Shown here: one piece after another, positions 28,121 through 36,030 of the stretch
Position numbering within the stretch: the stretch's first letter is position 1
How the letters are laid out: each line of letters begins with the position of its first letter
From: Brevundimonas subvibrioides
GTDB lineage: Bacteria > Pseudomonadota > Alphaproteobacteria > Caulobacterales > Caulobacteraceae
Length of the DNA stretch: 64,000 bases
Reading direction: 5' to 3'
Assembly (NCBI RefSeq): GCF_027271155.1
Contig: NZ_CP114542.1
Location: 1,054,001-1,118,000, forward strand
Translations under genes and position numbers: made by a program
The notes under the pieces: model-generated
What the model was told of the DNA's origin: nothing
The model's input: only the letters and a program-made list of their open reading frames with translations
Databases searched by the model: none

Positions 28121-29188
28121 TCAGGATAGTCCCATGGACCGGGCGGGGGCCGCGCGCTGCGGGCGCGGCGTGGCCGCGTCGGTCACGGGACGCCGCCGCG
28201 GCCGGGTGAGGCCCAGGAGGCGACGAACCTTGTACTGGGCCTTGATCCAGCCTTCGGCCGGCGATGTCCGGATGGATTTGACGTCGATGCAGGTTACGGT
28301 GTCATCGCCCGAGAGCGTGTGCAGGCCGTTACCATAGCCGGCCAGGAGATGCCCGGGCTCGAACCGCCGAATGACCGTCGCCCCGAACACGTCAGGCGTC
28401 AGGGTGTCGATCCGCAGCAGGTCGATCGCTGCACCATAGGTGCTGGAGCAGTCCTGGATCGGCAGGTGAAGCCGCCCGTCGATCTCGAACGCGGTGCCGC
28501 CGGGGCGACCCTGCGCGAAGCCCCGGGCGACCGGATTGGCGGCGTGCTGGATCCAGGGTCCGGTCAGGACCTCTGCATGGGCGACGTGCAGCTCTCGCAT
28601 CGCCCGGTCGCCCGGGCCGGGCAGGGCATAGAACATCCACCACCGGTCGCCGTGGCGAACCACCGAGGCATCGATAGCCGGAGCCCTTAGCACAGGCTCG
28701 GGCAGGCGTTCCCACCGGTCGGGAAAACGGATGCATCGGTAAAGATGCAGCGCCCCGCTCTTGTGCCCTTCCGGCAGCATGAACAGCTCATCGCCGTCGA
28801 CGACCAGCCCGGGATAGGACAGGTGAAACGGCTCGGCCAGCGCCAACCCCTGATCGATCAGCCGATCGTCGGCATCATACTGGAAATAGTGAATCTCGCC
28901 GCGCCGATCCCGGTAGTCGAAGGCCTCGACGAAGACGGTCAGCCGGTGGTCGCGCACGATCGCGAACGGATCGGCCACATAACGAAAGCCGGTCGGGTCG
29001 TCGGGCAGCCAGACGATCTCGTCCGGCCGCGGCGGCGTGTCGATCATGCTGGGGACGGAACGCCGCACGAACCCTGAACGCCACAGATCATACACCGCGC
29101 GAAACTCCGTCCACGTAGGGTGTGATCGTCCGATCGAGATGAAGGTCGTGACACAAAGGCGAACCCCCACCGCCTGCCTGGCGGTCAT
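28121..29188 (-). CDS. GINT1-like (glucosamine inositolphosphorylceramide transferase N-terminal) domain protein
   Basis: The predicted product has 355 residues. The central region has repeated beta-propeller-type strands: RYVADPFAIVRDHRLTVFVE, HYFQYDADDRLI, LSYPGLVVDGDELFMLPEG, APAIDASVVRHGDRWWMFY and GGTAFEIDGRLHLPIQD. This matches the domain at the N-terminus of plant glucosamine inositolphosphorylceramide transferase 1, which resembles glycoside hydrolase family 43/68 propellers. Bacterial copies sit in polysaccharide clusters but are uncharacterised. It lacks the C-terminal GT64 domain of the plant enzyme. The exact start is uncertain. It is cotranscribed with the GT4 gene. Confidence 0.8.
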   Translation of the reverse strand: MTARQAVGVRLCVTTFISIGRSHPTWTEFRAVYDLWRSGFVRRSVPSMIDTPPRPDEIVWLPDDPTGFRYVADPFAIVRDHRLTVFVEAFDYRDRRGEIHYFQYDADDRLIDQGLALAEPFHLSYPGLVVDGDELFMLPEGHKSGALHLYRCIRFPDRWERLPEPVLRAPAIDASVVRHGDRWWMFYALPGPGDRAMRELHVAHAEVLTGPWIQHAANPVARGFAQGRPGGTAFEIDGRLHLPIQDCSSTYGAAIDLLRIDTLTPDVFGATVIRRFEPGHLLAGYGNGLHTLSGDDTVTCIDVKSIRTSPAEGWIKAQYKVRRLLGLTRPRRRPVTDAATPRPQRAAPARSMGLS

Positions 29189-29376
29189 GTGGTTAGACGC
29201 CTCCGGTGGAGCTGAACCTCACGGGATCGTCGCCAATCGGGGTGACGCTGTCGTGTAGTGTCGGAAATTCATCGACTTTTCACCACTTGCCTGCCCTGCG
29301 CGCAGGGGCCATTAACGTCCCGTCGGCACCTTCGGGTGCATCCGCCGGCCACGGCCGTAGGCAGGGAACCAAGGAC

Positions 29377-29901
29377 TTGGCCGCGGAGCCTGTGCATTTC
29401 CTGATCCCGGTCTATCTGGAACAGCGTGACGCCCTGGCTCGTTTCCTGCGCGCGCGCCTCGGCAGTGACAGCGACATCGAGGATCTGCTGCAGGACCTGT
29501 ATCTGAAGATCGTTTCGCTCGACCCCGACTATGCGGTCGCAGAGCCGCGCGCCTTTCTCTATCGGCTGGCGTCCAATCTGTTGCTGGATCGTGCGCGGTC
29601 GGTCCGCCGGTCGCAGGCCAGGGATACGGCCTGGCGACAGGTTGCCCACCACACCGACGGGACGGATGACGTGGCCGACAGCCCAGCCGCCGATACCGCT
29701 GTGATGGATCGCCAGGCGCTGCATACCCTTCTGCAGACATTGGAGACCCTTCCCGAGCGAACGCGGAACATCTTCCGCATGCACAAGTTCGATGGCCTGA
29801 GCTACGCCGAGGTGGCCACGACCGTTGGCATCTCGCGCAGCGCGGTCGAAAAACACATGATGCAGGCCTTGCGGGCGCTTTCGCGCGTGCGCGGATCGTG
29901 A
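29377..29901 (+). CDS. ECF-family RNA polymerase sigma factor, FecI-like
   Basis: The protein has about 174 residues. Region 2 (LARFLRARLGSDSDIEDLLQDLYLKI) and region 4 (LETLPERTRNIFRMHKFDGL ... SYAEVATTVGISRSAVEKHM) are clear. Together with the adjacent fecR-like and TonB-receptor genes this is the FecI type, activated by ligand binding at the outer membrane. The start is uncertain: the frame is open from a GTG at 29206, but family length favours TTG 29377 (after AAGGA) or GTG 29392. The preceding 190 bp are non-coding and should contain its promoter. Confidence 0.88.
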   Translation: MAAEPVHFLIPVYLEQRDALARFLRARLGSDSDIEDLLQDLYLKIVSLDPDYAVAEPRAFLYRLASNLLLDRARSVRRSQARDTAWRQVAHHTDGTDDVADSPAADTAVMDRQALHTLLQTLETLPERTRNIFRMHKFDGLSYAEVATTVGISRSAVEKHMMQALRALSRVRGS

Positions 29902-29997
29902 ACCGGAACGCATTTTTCGGGTTTGGTGGAGGTCACCACCGATCGGCGACGTCCTATCCATGAGCGCCATTCGGCCGTCTCAACAGCCCCGGCATCC

Positions 29998-30954
29998 ATG
30001 ACCGACGCCTCCGTCCACGATCAGGCTCTCCGCTGGTTCGCCGCCTTGCGCGACGATGGCGCTGAAGAAGGCGCATGGCTGGCGTTCCGGGACTGGCTGG
30101 AAGCCGATCCTGAACACGCGCGGCAGTACGACGCCCTCGAGCGGTTGTGGCTGGATCTGGAGGAAGGGGCTGGAGCGCCCGGGATCGTCGCGCCTGGGCC
30201 GGCCGCGCGCCGGCGGCTTCCGGTGCGGCGCGTGTCGGCGACGCGGCGATTGGCTCCAACTTTCGCGATTGCGGCATCCCTGGTCCTGGCGGCAGGTCTC
30301 TGGATCAATCTGTCCGCCCGGCCGCAGACCTTTGTGACGACCGATGCGGCCCGGGTCGTGGTGCTGAAGGACGGGTCCAGCGTCCATCTCAATCGCCACA
30401 GCCGCATGTCGGTGGCGATGACCGCCGGGCAGCGCGCCGTGACACTGGACGAAGGCGAGGCCGCCTTCGACGTCGTTCATCGCCCCGATCGGCCTTTTGT
30501 GGTGTCGTCGGGACAGCGCTCCGTTCGTGTCCTCGGCACCGCCTTTGATGTCCTGAGCCACAAGGGCCGCTATCGCGTGGCGGTGCAGAGGGGTTCTGTG
30601 GACGTTGATACGGGACCCGACGACGCCGGTTCACGCCTGACCGCAGGCCAGGCCATCGAACGCGTGGGCGAGGCGCGGCCCGTTCATTCCAGCCTGTCGC
30701 CGGACGAGGCGCTCGCCTGGACCCAGGGTACGCTCATCTATCGAAACGCCTCCCTTTCGACCGTCGCCGACGACCTGTCGCGTTATCTCGACAAGCCTGT
30801 TATTGTTGGTGATCCTGCAAAGCGCGTGATGTTCACCGGCGTTCTGCAGGTCGGAGACGAGGCGACGATGGCGAGGCAGCTGGAGGATCTTCTACCGATC
30901 CGTGTCAGTCGGTCCTCGACCGAGGTCCGCCTGACATTGCGTGGCCAGGACTGA
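29998..30954 (+). CDS. FecR-family anti-sigma / sigma regulator
   Basis: The product has 318 residues. An N-terminal FecR_N domain (LRWFAALRDDGAEEGAWLAF ... PEHARQYDALERLW) binds the sigma factor. A transmembrane segment (TFAIAASLVLAAGLWINLSA) follows, then a periplasmic FecR domain with VVLKDGSSVHLNRHSRM and a C-terminal STN-like region (SLSTVADDLSRYLDKPV). It relays a signal from the TonB receptor to the FecI-like sigma. The ATG at 29998 fits the family start; a TTG 75 bp upstream is open but unlikely. The end overlaps the receptor gene by 14 bp. Confidence 0.92.
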   Translation: MTDASVHDQALRWFAALRDDGAEEGAWLAFRDWLEADPEHARQYDALERLWLDLEEGAGAPGIVAPGPAARRRLPVRRVSATRRLAPTFAIAASLVLAAGLWINLSARPQTFVTTDAARVVVLKDGSSVHLNRHSRMSVAMTAGQRAVTLDEGEAAFDVVHRPDRPFVVSSGQRSVRVLGTAFDVLSHKGRYRVAVQRGSVDVDTGPDDAGSRLTAGQAIERVGEARPVHSSLSPDEALAWTQGTLIYRNASLSTVADDLSRYLDKPVIVGDPAKRVMFTGVLQVGDEATMARQLEDLLPIRVSRSSTEVRLTLRGQD

Positions 30955-33415
30955 CCACCGGGGTGCACGCCCGACAGCCCGGGTTTTCGGTTTCGCCACT
31001 GTCCTGACGCTGTCGGTCGCAGGCCCGACCCTGGCGCAGGTGCTGCCGCGATCGTCCGTCCCCCTGACCTTCAACATCCCGCGTCAGAGGGTCGAGGAGG
31101 CCCTGCTGCAGGTGGCCCTGCAGTCACGCCGGTCCCTCGGCGGCGACATGGCGCAATGTCGGTCCATCAGCCCGACCGTGCGGGGGACGATGACGCTGGA
31201 TCAGGCGCTGGGCCGGGTCCTGCAGGGTTCGGGTTGCGGCTGGACCCTGTCGTCGAGCGGAGCCATTCTCATCCGACGCGTCGCAACGGCTGGTCCGGTC
31301 GCCGTGCCGCCCCCCCCGTCCCGACCCGCGCCGGCCCCATCGGCCACGCCCCCGCCGGTCGAGAGGGCGGTCGAGTTGTCGGACATCATCGTCACGGCAG
31401 AACGCCAGATCGGCCGGGCCCAGGTGTCGGCCACCAGCCTCAGTGGGCTGGACGAGGATCGCCTGCGTCTTGCCGGGGTCACCGACATGATCGGCCTCGA
31501 CGCCCTGGTGCCGGGCATGACGGTCACCAACCTCGGCTCAGGGCGCAACAAGATCCTGCTGCGGGGCATGTCGGACGGGACCTTCACCGGCCTGACCCAT
31601 TCGACCGTGGGCCTGTATCTGGACCGCGTTCCACTGACCTACAGCGCCCCCGATCCGGACCTGAAGCTGATCGACGTCGATCGGGTCGAGGTTTTGCGGG
31701 GACCTCAGGGAACGCTCTATGGAACAGGTCCGATCGGCGGCGTCGTCCGGATCGTGCCGCGCGGGCCGGAACCCTTTCGCGCCGATCTGGGCGTGTCGCT
31801 CGGCCGGTCCTGGACGCGGCAGGGCGGCGAGAACCGCGACGAATCCGTTGTGGCCAACCTGCCTCTGTTCGGTGGCGATCTGGCGCTTAGGGGTTTGGTC
31901 TACGAAGAGCGGTTCGGGGGCTATATCAACGACATCAGCCTGGCCACGCCCCGCGTCAACGAAGGCGCGCGGCGGGGCGGACGATTTTCGCTGATCCGGC
32001 GGCTGACGGACGACTGGTCCGCCAATCTCGGGGTCGTTCGCCAGACGATCAAGACCGAGGACACCCATTATATCTACCGCACCCTGGGCGGTCTGACCCG
32101 GGCCAACCTGGTCCGCGAGCCGCATCGGAATACCTTCGACGAGATGCACGCCGGACTCAGCGGGCGCGGCGAATGGGGCCAGATCGACGTCACCGTCGCT
32201 TCGGTCCGGCACAGGTTCGCGAGCCGGTACGATGCATCCAGCGCCCTTCGATCGTTCGGCTCGAGTGCGACCCTCGGTGCCTTGGACGATTTTCAGCACA
32301 CCGACCTGACGACGGTCGATATCAGCTATGCCTCAAGACCTCTGGGACGGTGGCGCTGGACCGGCGGCGCCTTCTATTCCAGCGGGACGACGCGCGTGGA
32401 CAGCCAGGTGCAGGCGCTGCGCACGGTCGAGACGACGATCTATCGCGAAGTGCGACGCGATCGGACCAGCGAGCTCGCTGCCTTTGGCCAGGTCAGCCTG
32501 GACCTGACGTCCGACTGGACCCTGACGACCGGTGCCCGCCTGTCGACCTTCGATCAGCGGGTGACGTCCAGCGTTACGCACCGCGGCGCGATCCGACGGT
32601 TCAGCGGTGACGACAGGACGACGACCCTGTCGCCCATGGTCTCGCTGTCCTGGCAGCCCAACGACGTGCTGAACCTCTACGGACTGATCAGCCAGGGCCG
32701 ACGATCCGGAGGCTTCAACACCGCGGGTCCGTCCGGGCAGTCGTTCAATGGACAACTGGGCAATCCCGCGCGCCAGTATTCGCCCGACACCCTGACCAAC
32801 TACGAGCTGGGAGCCAAGGTGCAGCTATGGCACGGCCGCGTTCAGGCGCGCGCGACGGCATTCCTGGCCGATTGGCATGATGTTCAGAGCGATCAATTCC
32901 TGGCCAGCGGCCTGTCCTATGCCGTCAACGTCGGCGACGGACGGAACGCCGGTCTGGAAGTCGAGGTCAACTGGCAGGCGACGCCAGACCTGCAAATCCG
33001 TGCCAACGGGCTTCTGGCGCACCCGGAGATCACGAACCCGAGCCCGGGCTTCAACTCTCGCCTCAACGCCGGCCTGCCCGGCGTGCCGGAAAGCTCGGCC
33101 AACATCTCCGCCGAGTATCGCCGACCGATCGGTCGCGGCCTGAACCTGATCGGGCAGGCGACGGTGGCCTATGTCGGCGAGTCGCGGCTGACCTTTGATG
33201 CGGCGAAACGCTATCGTATGGGCGAATATGTGACCGGACGTGCGTCGATCGGTGTGGAGGCGCGGCGGTGGTCGGCCACCGCCTTCATCGACAACCCGTT
33301 CGATACCGAAGCCAACACCTTCTCGTATGGCGACCCCTTCCGCCTGCCAGAGGCGTTGGCCAGCACGCCGCTGCGGCCGATTACGGGGGGTCTGACCCTT
33401 ACGTTCAGGCGCTAG
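30941..33415 (+). CDS. TonB-dependent outer-membrane receptor with STN signalling domain
   Basis: The protein has 824 residues: a signal peptide (ending PTLAQ), an STN secretin/TonB signalling domain at about 40-110 (FNIPRQRVEEALLQVALQS), a proline-rich linker, a TonB-box-like ELSDIIVTAERQ, a plug domain with VEVLRGPQGTLYGTGPIGG, and a 22-strand beta-barrel ending TGGLTLTFRR. The C-terminal residue is arginine, not the usual phenylalanine. The STN domain marks it as a transducer that signals to FecR. The ligand is unknown; ferric siderophore, heme or vitamin are all possible. It starts with GTG 30941 inside the end of fecR. Confidence 0.92.
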   Translation: MARTDHRGARPTARVFGFATVLTLSVAGPTLAQVLPRSSVPLTFNIPRQRVEEALLQVALQSRRSLGGDMAQCRSISPTVRGTMTLDQALGRVLQGSGCGWTLSSSGAILIRRVATAGPVAVPPPPSRPAPAPSATPPPVERAVELSDIIVTAERQIGRAQVSATSLSGLDEDRLRLAGVTDMIGLDALVPGMTVTNLGSGRNKILLRGMSDGTFTGLTHSTVGLYLDRVPLTYSAPDPDLKLIDVDRVEVLRGPQGTLYGTGPIGGVVRIVPRGPEPFRADLGVSLGRSWTRQGGENRDESVVANLPLFGGDLALRGLVYEERFGGYINDISLATPRVNEGARRGGRFSLIRRLTDDWSANLGVVRQTIKTEDTHYIYRTLGGLTRANLVREPHRNTFDEMHAGLSGRGEWGQIDVTVASVRHRFASRYDASSALRSFGSSATLGALDDFQHTDLTTVDISYASRPLGRWRWTGGAFYSSGTTRVDSQVQALRTVETTIYREVRRDRTSELAAFGQVSLDLTSDWTLTTGARLSTFDQRVTSSVTHRGAIRRFSGDDRTTTLSPMVSLSWQPNDVLNLYGLISQGRRSGGFNTAGPSGQSFNGQLGNPARQYSPDTLTNYELGAKVQLWHGRVQARATAFLADWHDVQSDQFLASGLSYAVNVGDGRNAGLEVEVNWQATPDLQIRANGLLAHPEITNPSPGFNSRLNAGLPGVPESSANISAEYRRPIGRGLNLIGQATVAYVGESRLTFDAAKRYRMGEYVTGRASIGVEARRWSATAFIDNPFDTEANTFSYGDPFRLPEALASTPLRPITGGLTLTFRR

Positions 33416-33496
33416 ACGCTTCGCCTTTGCCTCGCGGCCGCCGCGTCGCTATACCGCCCGCCACCCCCTGAATATCCAGCACGCAAGGACCGCCCC

Positions 33497-34717
33497 ATGG
33501 CCAAGATCCAGGTCGCCAACCCCATCGTCGACATCGACGGCGACGAGATGACCCGCATCATCTGGCAGTGGATCAAGGACAAGCTGGTCTTCCCGTTCGT
33601 CGACCTGAAACTCGACTACTACGACCTGTCGATGGAGAACCGCGACGCCACCGACGATCAGGTCACGATCGATGCGGCCCACGCGATCCAGAAGCACGGC
33701 GTCGGCGTGAAATGCGCCACCATCACCCCGGACGAGGCCCGCGTGGCGGAGTTCGGTCTCAAGAAGATGTGGAAGTCGCCCAACGGCACGATCCGCAACA
33801 TCCTGGGCGGCGTGGTCTTCCGCGAGCCGATCATCTGCTCGAACGTGCCGCGCCTGGTGCCCGGCTGGACCCAGCCGATCGTCGTCGGCCGCCATGCCTT
33901 CGGCGACCAGTACAAGGCCACCGACTTCAAGGTCCCCGGTCCCGGCAAGCTGACCATGAAATGGGTCGGCAGCGACGGCCAGGAGCTGAACTACGAGGTG
34001 TTCGACTTCCCCTCGGCCGGCGTGGCCATGGGCATGTACAATCTGGACGACTCGATCACCGATTTCGCCCACGCCAGCTTCGCCTTCGGCCTGCAGCGGA
34101 ACTATCCGGTCTATCTGTCGACCAAGAACACCATCCTGAAAGCCTATGACGGGCGCTTCAAGGATATCTTCCAGGCCGTGTTCGACGCGCACTATGCTGC
34201 CGAGTTCAAGGCCAGGGGCCTGACCTATGAGCACCGTCTGATCGACGACATGGTGGCCGCGGCGATCAAATGGTCGGGCGGCTTCGTCTGGGCGTGCAAG
34301 AACTACGACGGCGACGTCCAGTCCGACATCGTGGCCCAGGGCTTCGGCTCGCTGGGCCTGATGACGTCGGTCCTGCTGACGCCGGACGGCAAAGTGCTGG
34401 AATCCGAGGCCGCCCACGGCACCGTGACCCGTCACTATCGCCAGCATCAGAAAGGCGAGGCGACCTCGACCAACTCCATCGCCTCGATCTATGCCTGGAC
34501 GCGGGGCTTTGCCCACCGGGCCAAGCTGGATGACAATGCCGAACTGGCCACCTTCGCCGAGACGCTGGAACGTGTCGTGGTCGAGACGGTCGAGGCCGGG
34601 TACATGACCAAGGATCTGGCGCTTCTGGTCGGGGACCAGCAGGGCTGGCTGACCACCGAGGGCTTCCTCGACAAGGTCGCCGAGAACCTGAAGGCCGCGC
34701 TGCCCGACCTGGGTTAG
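33497..34717 (+). CDS. icd: NADP-dependent isocitrate dehydrogenase (eukaryotic-type dimer)
   Basis: This TCA-cycle enzyme converts isocitrate to 2-oxoglutarate with NADPH production. The 406-residue product begins [20 protein letters not shown] and includes the substrate loop [19 protein letters not shown], the catalytic [20 protein letters not shown] and the coenzyme motif [10 protein letters not shown]. This pattern is the IDP subfamily shared by alphaproteobacteria and eukaryotic mitochondria, not the E. coli type. It is monocistronic, 81 bp after the TonB receptor. Confidence 0.97.
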   Translation: MAKIQVANPIVDIDGDEMTRIIWQWIKDKLVFPFVDLKLDYYDLSMENRDATDDQVTIDAAHAIQKHGVGVKCATITPDEARVAEFGLKKMWKSPNGTIRNILGGVVFREPIICSNVPRLVPGWTQPIVVGRHAFGDQYKATDFKVPGPGKLTMKWVGSDGQELNYEVFDFPSAGVAMGMYNLDDSITDFAHASFAFGLQRNYPVYLSTKNTILKAYDGRFKDIFQAVFDAHYAAEFKARGLTYEHRLIDDMVAAAIKWSGGFVWACKNYDGDVQSDIVAQGFGSLGLMTSVLLTPDGKVLESEAAHGTVTRHYRQHQKGEATSTNSIASIYAWTRGFAHRAKLDDNAELATFAETLERVVVETVEAGYMTKDLALLVGDQQGWLTTEGFLDKVAENLKAALPDLG

Positions 34718-34891
34718 GGCGCGATCGCTCGCAGCACGGCTCTCTGCCTGGATGCGGGGCCGTGCCGACCGCAACGGGGCTCGCTGGTGACAGCGGGCCC
34801 CTGTTGTCTCAGGCCATGCGCTTGCGCCTTGGACCCTTCGTTAACCTCGTGCATTCATGCCGTCTCGGCCGGAGGAGGGGGAGACCACCGC

Positions 34892-35482
34892 GTGAAGACT
34901 ATTCCGGGCAGGCTGGTGCTGATCGCCATCGCGCTGGCGGTCGTGTCGTTTTTCGCGGCGCCGGCCGTGGTGTTTTTCGGCATAAGGTCGGCGGCCCGGT
35001 CGGACGATGTCGCCGGGCTGCAGCGGCTGGTGGATTTCGACGCGGTGCGGGCGTCGCTGCGCCCCCAGCTGTCGAACCGCCCCGAGGCCCTGACGCCGCC
35101 GCCGTCCTTCATGAACGACCCCATCGGCGCCTTCCGCCGCCAGTTCGAGGAGACGGTCGCGCCGCAGGGGCCCGACCCCGACGCCTATTTGACCCCTGAC
35201 GCCATCGACGGCCTGATGCGGGGCGAGGGACGCTATGCCGCCGTCCGGACGGCCGCGTCGGACCCTGACGCCGCCGCCGCGCCCTGGCCCCATCCCGCCT
35301 ACTGGGGCGTCAACCGCGCCCGGTTGGCCGTGACCGACGGGGGCGGGTCCGACACCGTCTTCACCTTCGAGCGCAAGGGGCCGTATGAATGGAAGCTGGT
35401 CCATATCGGCCTGCCCGACGGTTCCACCCCGCGCACGACCCCAACCCCGACACCCAAGGCGACGCCGGAGACGAAGCGATGA
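34892..35482 (+). CDS. DUF2939 membrane-anchored protein, copy 1
   Basis: The predicted product has 196 residues. The GTG at 34892, preceded by a strong GGAGGAGGGGGAG ribosome site, starts a hydrophobic helix (about residues 5-27) and then a periplasmic domain with RSDDVAGLQRLVDFDAVRAS, the DUF2939 signature. Later segments (VFTFERKGPYEWKLVHIGLP) match the second copy. The C-terminus is Thr/Pro-rich. Function is unknown. Its stop overlaps the start of copy 2 (ATGA). Confidence 0.8.
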   Translation: MKTIPGRLVLIAIALAVVSFFAAPAVVFFGIRSAARSDDVAGLQRLVDFDAVRASLRPQLSNRPEALTPPPSFMNDPIGAFRRQFEETVAPQGPDPDAYLTPDAIDGLMRGEGRYAAVRTAASDPDAAAAPWPHPAYWGVNRARLAVTDGGGSDTVFTFERKGPYEWKLVHIGLPDGSTPRTTPTPTPKATPETKR

Positions 35483-36024
35483 AGGGCCTGTTCAAGGGGC
35501 TGATCGGCCTGGCGATCCTCGGCTTTCTGGTCGCCTATTTCGGTTCGCCCATCCTGACCGTACGCGCCCTGGTCACGGCCGCCGAGGCCGGTGACGAGGC
35601 GGCCCTGGAACGGCTGGTCGACTTCCCCGCGTTCCGCGACAGCCTGAAGGACGAACTGACGGCCCGACTGATGGCCAGGGCCCAGGCCGATCCGCGTGTC
35701 CGCGACAGCGGGCTGGGCGGTCTGGGCATGATCCTGGGGCCGATGCTGGTCGGCGGGGCGGTGGATGCCCTGGTCAATGCGCCGACGGTCGCGGCCATCG
35801 TCCGAACGGCCAGGGTGCCCGATCCGGGCGATCGTGCCGCCGGGGCGCCTGCGGCCGGGGATGATGGATCTGACATCCGCCAGACCTATGGCTATCGGGA
35901 CCTGAACACCCTCGCCGTCCGGCTGACGAACGTGGAGCGGCCGAACCAGACGCTGAAGCTGCTGCTGACGCGTCAGGGCCTGTTCGACTGGAAGCTGACG
36001 GGCATCGACCTGCCGGCCGGCTGA
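35479..36024 (+). CDS. DUF2939 membrane-anchored protein, copy 2
   Basis: The product has 181 residues, a tandem paralogue of the preceding gene. It has the same plan: an N-terminal helix (FKGLIGLAILGFLVAYFGS), AAEAGDEAALERLVDFPAFR, and a C-terminal TRQGLFDWKLTGIDLPAG that aligns with copy 1. The two genes overlap by 4 bp, so they are translationally coupled and might form a heteromer; that is inference. It converges on the second DUF885 gene 6 bp away. Confidence 0.8.
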   Translation: MKGLFKGLIGLAILGFLVAYFGSPILTVRALVTAAEAGDEAALERLVDFPAFRDSLKDELTARLMARAQADPRVRDSGLGGLGMILGPMLVGGAVDALVNAPTVAAIVRTARVPDPGDRAAGAPAAGDDGSDIRQTYGYRDLNTLAVRLTNVERPNQTLKLLLTRQGLFDWKLTGIDLPAG

Positions 36025-36030
36025 TGCCGT

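Noticed and set aside
29206..29376. 57-residue N-terminal extension of the FecI-like sigma factor
   Set aside because: It starts at a GTG without ribosome site and precedes the usual region 2 start by far too much; probably leader and promoter.
29923..29997. TTG start for FecR, 25 codons upstream
   Set aside because: The extension has no conserved residues and no good ribosome site; ATG 29998 matches the family start.
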